A DNA stretch of 6,797 nucleotides from positions 1-6,797 of the forward strand of contig CAINOM010000513.1 in assembly GCA_903851455.1 (NCBI GenBank), read 5' to 3'. The notes beneath the pieces were generated by a model. That model was not told the origin of the DNA. It saw nothing but the letters and a program-made list of their open reading frames with translations, and did not search any database. Each line of letters begins with the position of its first letter. Position 1 is the stretch's first letter. A program made the translations under genes and the position numbers. Shown here piece by piece: positions 4,677-6,797 of the stretch. The DNA is from an uncultured Bacteroidota bacterium. GTDB lineage: Bacteria > Bacteroidota > Bacteroidia > Chitinophagales > Chitinophagaceae.

Positions 4677-6236
4677 ATGAACAAAGAACTAATTATAAAT
4701 TCCTCAGCCGAAGGAGTGGAGCTGGCTTTACTGGAAGATAAAAAGCTGGTAGAACTTCATTACGAACGCGGACAGGACCAGTTTGCCGTAGGCGACCTAT
4801 ACCTCGGTAAGGTAAAGAAGCTGATGCCCGGCCTCAACGCAGTGTTTGTGGACGTAGGCTACGAAAAAGACGCCTTCCTTCATTATACAGATCTCAGCCC
4901 ATATTTAAAGTCATTGGTAAAGTTCAGTACACAGTCGGTGGCTGGCAGTACTACCTGGGGCGATGATTTTGGCAAGTTCAAGAACGAAGCTGAGATACAG
5001 AAGAACGGCAAGATAACGGAAGTATTTACCGGCAAGCCGGAAATAATAGTACAGATACTTAAAGAGCCGATCTCCTCAAAAGGCCCGCGGCTGAGTTGCG
5101 AAATATCCCTCCCGGGACGTTTTGTAGTAATGACACCGTTTAACGACGTAGTTGCTATAAGCCGCAAGATACACAGTGCTGACGAGCGCAAACGCCTGCA
5201 GAAAATAGTAGAAGGTATAAAGCCAAAAAATTTCGGGGTAATAGTGCGTACAGCTGCAGAAGGTAAGAACACCGCCGAGCTGCATGCCGACCTGCTGGAA
5301 CTTGAGAAGACCTGGATATCGCTACAGCATAATCTGAAAGGTGCAAAAGCGCCGCAGATGGTGCTGAGCGAGCAGGACAAGACCACATCCATACTACGCG
5401 ATCTGCTGAGCGTAAGCTTTCAGAAAGTAGTAGTCAATGACAAGAAGATACAGGGTATAGCCAAGGATTATATCTCCCGTGTATCACCGGGGCAGGAAGA
5501 CATTGTGAGCCTGCATATGGGCGCGCAGTCAATTTTTGAGACCTATGGCGTAGCCAAGCAGGTAAAGGCGGCTTTTGGAAAGACGGTGAACCTGAACAGC
5601 GGCGCTTACCTGATCATAGAGCATACCGAAGCGCTGCATGTAATAGATGTGAACAGTGGCACCCGTCATGCGGAAGCAGGGCAGGAAGCAAATGCACTGG
5701 CCACCAACCTGGAAGCTGCTCAGGAGATAGTACGCCAGATGCGCCTGCGCGACCTCGGCGGCATCATCATCATAGACTTTATAGACATGAAGCTGCCGGA
5801 AAACCGGAAACAGCTTTATGAAGCCGTAGAGGACATGATGACCAACGATCGCGCCCGGCACACGGTACTACCGATATCCAAGTTTGGATTGATGCAGATA
5901 ACCCGTCAGCGCCTGCGCCCTGAGCTGAATATCAACACCAGTGAAGTATGCCCTACCTGCAAAGGCACCGGTATGATAGGCCCAAGCATACTGCTGCATG
6001 ATGATATTGAAAAAGACCTGAAATACATAGTGAACCAGGGCCTGCGCAATTTAACACTGCATGTACACCCAATACTAGAAGCCTACCTTACGAAGGGTAG
6101 CTTCTTCAAACCATCTATCGTAAAGAAGTGGGACAAGGCGCTGAAAGTGAAAGTAAAGGTGATCGCAGATAATAACTCACCGCTTACTGAGTATAACTTT
6201 TATGATGCGCAGACTGATGACTTGATCAAGTTATAG
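4677..6236 (+). CDS. rng: Ribonuclease E/G family endoribonuclease
   Basis: Endoribonuclease that cleaves single-stranded AU-rich RNA in rRNA maturation and mRNA decay; cytoplasmic. From the ATG at 4677 it has 519 residues. The S1 RNA-binding region (about 37-146, from VGDLYLGKVKKLMPGLNAVF) carries an insert of some 35 residues (about 78-115). A 5'-sensor/RNase H-like part follows (about 147-300). The catalytic DNase I-like part includes VIDVNSGTR (322-330) and GGIIIIDFIDM (361-371). D324 and D367 correspond to the two metal-binding aspartates of E. coli RNase E (D303, D346). CPTCKGTG (425-432) supplies the Zn-link cysteines C425 and C428. About 90 residues follow, without a long degradosome scaffold, so it is RNase G-like in size. 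An ATG at 4599 would add 26 residues unlike the family; MNKELIINSS at 4677 fits relatives. It closes the transcription unit. Confidence 0.95.
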   Translation: MNKELIINSSAEGVELALLEDKKLVELHYERGQDQFAVGDLYLGKVKKLMPGLNAVFVDVGYEKDAFLHYTDLSPYLKSLVKFSTQSVAGSTTWGDDFGKFKNEAEIQKNGKITEVFTGKPEIIVQILKEPISSKGPRLSCEISLPGRFVVMTPFNDVVAISRKIHSADERKRLQKIVEGIKPKNFGVIVRTAAEGKNTAELHADLLELEKTWISLQHNLKGAKAPQMVLSEQDKTTSILRDLLSVSFQKVVVNDKKIQGIAKDYISRVSPGQEDIVSLHMGAQSIFETYGVAKQVKAAFGKTVNLNSGAYLIIEHTEALHVIDVNSGTRHAEAGQEANALATNLEAAQEIVRQMRLRDLGGIIIIDFIDMKLPENRKQLYEAVEDMMTNDRARHTVLPISKFGLMQITRQRLRPELNINTSEVCPTCKGTGMIGPSILLHDDIEKDLKYIVNQGLRNLTLHVHPILEAYLTKGSFFKPSIVKKWDKALKVKVKVIADNNSPLTEYNFYDAQTDDLIKL

Positions 6237-6258
6237 GTTTTCTTCGTTGTAAAATATT

Positions 6259-6291
6259 TGCCGGATCGCTTTTGTGGTCCGGCATTTTTTT
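6259..6291 (+). terminator. Intrinsic terminator of the RNase gene
   Basis: TGCCGGATC (6259-6267) pairs with GGTCCGGCA (6276-6284) over nine pairs including one G-T, with an 8-base loop, followed by seven T at 6285-6291. It begins 23 bases after the stop codon at 6234-6236. Confidence 0.93.
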
Positions 6292-6297
6292 GGTACG

Positions 6298-6312
6298 CCA
6301 GTTGTGAACTGG
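6298..6312. repeat. Perfect small inverted repeat
   Basis: CCAGTT-GTG-AACTGG, a 6-bp stem with a 3-base loop, lies just after the RNase terminator. No T-run follows on either strand. It could be a protein-binding palindrome or part of an intergenic repeat; no function is claimed. Confidence 0.35.
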
Positions 6313-6440
6313 TAAAACGGCATATCTCGGCTACAGGCACGCGTGTTGACTTTTGTTATTTAATTATTAAAGTAAAGCTGTTTGAAGCATTGTGATAATA
6401 AAAAAGCTGGATTTTATATCTGCCTCTCGGCGATTCTCCG

Positions 6441-6743
6441 TCAGACGTATTGAATACAAACAATATCCGTTAAGTCGTAGTTTCTTTCAATGGACTGGTT
6501 GGGACTTAAGTCATAATAATAGAATTCGAGTTGCTCTGCCGTATAAATCTGAGAACATAACACAGCTTTATTTGGATATTTTAAGACAGTTTTGTTCGTT
6601 TTTGCATCACTAACAGTTGCGGATGTTGCCCACGGCCCGCGAGTTGAAGTGACAGGTTTGTCGAAAAGAATTCTTTGATTTGCTAAACCAGTGTTTGTAA
6701 GACTAACATTCAAGTTTATTTTATCACCACTTGGGAGTGTATT
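6441..6743 (-). pseudogene. Remnant: C-terminal fragment of a beta-rich protein of unknown function
   Basis: The minus frame is open for 100 codons from just after an in-frame TAA (6744-6746) to a TGA (6441-6443). The translation includes LPSGDKINLNVSLTNTGLAN, RILFDKPVTSTRGPW, SQIYTAEQLEFYYYDLSPNQ and SIERNYDLTDIVCIQYV. It reads like an Ig-like beta-sandwich: an opening strand with NVSLTNTG, then an LSPNQSIERNYDLTD strand resembling the 'xLxPGxSxxxxxDL' end of such domains. No signal peptide or convincing start codon precedes it; a TTG at 6713 would begin inside the first strand. It looks like the tail of a longer gene that has lost its 5' part. An alternative is a short intact cytoplasmic protein starting at a non-ATG codon. 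Family assignment is not possible from sequence alone. Confidence 0.45.
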
Positions 6744-6773
6744 TTAAACTGTGTCAACCCACCCTGTGTGTCC

Positions 6774-6797
6774 TGCCTGCCCCCGCGGGGGCAGGCA
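6774..6797. repeat. Perfect 24-bp GC-rich palindrome at the window edge
   Basis: TGCCTGCCCCCG (6774-6785) is followed immediately by its exact reverse complement (6786-6797). The palindrome may continue beyond the edge, since C6773 and C6772 would pair with G bases. It is entirely C/G-rich next to AT-rich DNA, and AACTGTGTCAACCC (6748-6761) lies close by. Possible identities are an intergenic repeat, a strong hairpin or a mobile-element end; the right half of the context is missing. Confidence 0.6.

Noticed and set aside
4883..5392. 169-codon minus-strand frame opposite the RNase gene
   Set aside because: Ser/Ile-rich shadow of a strongly conserved coding frame, with no promoter or domain.
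6392..6613. 73-codon plus-strand frame in the right-hand region
   Set aside because: It overlaps the minus-strand remnant, which has more protein-like composition (beta-strand pattern), and shows no recognisable domain or promoter.

Overview
The window looks like chromosomal DNA from a member of the Bacteroidota, most likely Chitinophagia-like. This rests on gene families and signals, not on a database search. The HU protein has the RNIKKN arm typical of Bacteroidota. A 30-residue Lys/Arg-rich protein of the AURKAIP1/COX24 type lies just before an RNase E/G gene. Genes generally lack strong Shine-Dalgarno sequences and have A-rich leaders. Several genes are preceded by TAnnTTTG boxes, the Bacteroidota -7 promoter element.

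Layout from left to right. (1) 1-705, minus: the N-terminal 235 codons of korB, the thiamine-diphosphate/4Fe-4S subunit of 2-oxoglutarate (2-oxoacid):ferredoxin oxidoreductase, cut by the window edge. (2) 894-1355, plus: a small secreted protein with one carboxypeptidase-regulatory-like beta-sandwich domain, followed by a clear intrinsic terminator. (3) 1499-2548, minus: ctaA/COX15 heme A synthase. Its promoter overlaps the most upstream possible TTG start, so the protein probably begins at an internal GTG. (4) 2608-3122: a 515-base gene-free stretch, largely the control region of the HU gene, with tandem palindromes, a good promoter and a nested stem-loop in the leader. (5) 3123-6236, plus: HU protein, a membrane-anchored TPR protein, the 30-residue ribosomal-type basic protein and an Rne/Rng ribonuclease, closed by a strong terminator at 6259-6291. 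(6) 6292-6797: no intact gene. It holds a minus-strand remnant of a larger protein and a perfect GC-rich 24-bp palindrome at the right edge.

Functionally, korB (ferredoxin-linked carbon metabolism) and ctaA (heme A for an aa3-type terminal oxidase) point to an organism that respires oxygen and keeps a ferredoxin-dependent 2-oxoacid oxidoreductase. The HU-TPR-basic protein-RNase block groups a nucleoid protein, a probable ribosome-associated peptide and an RNA processing/decay enzyme. The last three genes are probably cotranscribed, because no good promoter box was found between them. A 200-nt leader with potential for folding precedes the RNase.

I found no CRISPR array, tRNA, rRNA, transposase or obvious novel defence system. 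The best candidates for undescribed biology are regulatory: the paired palindromes at the HU promoter, the nested stem-loop in the HU leader, and the long leader of the RNase gene.
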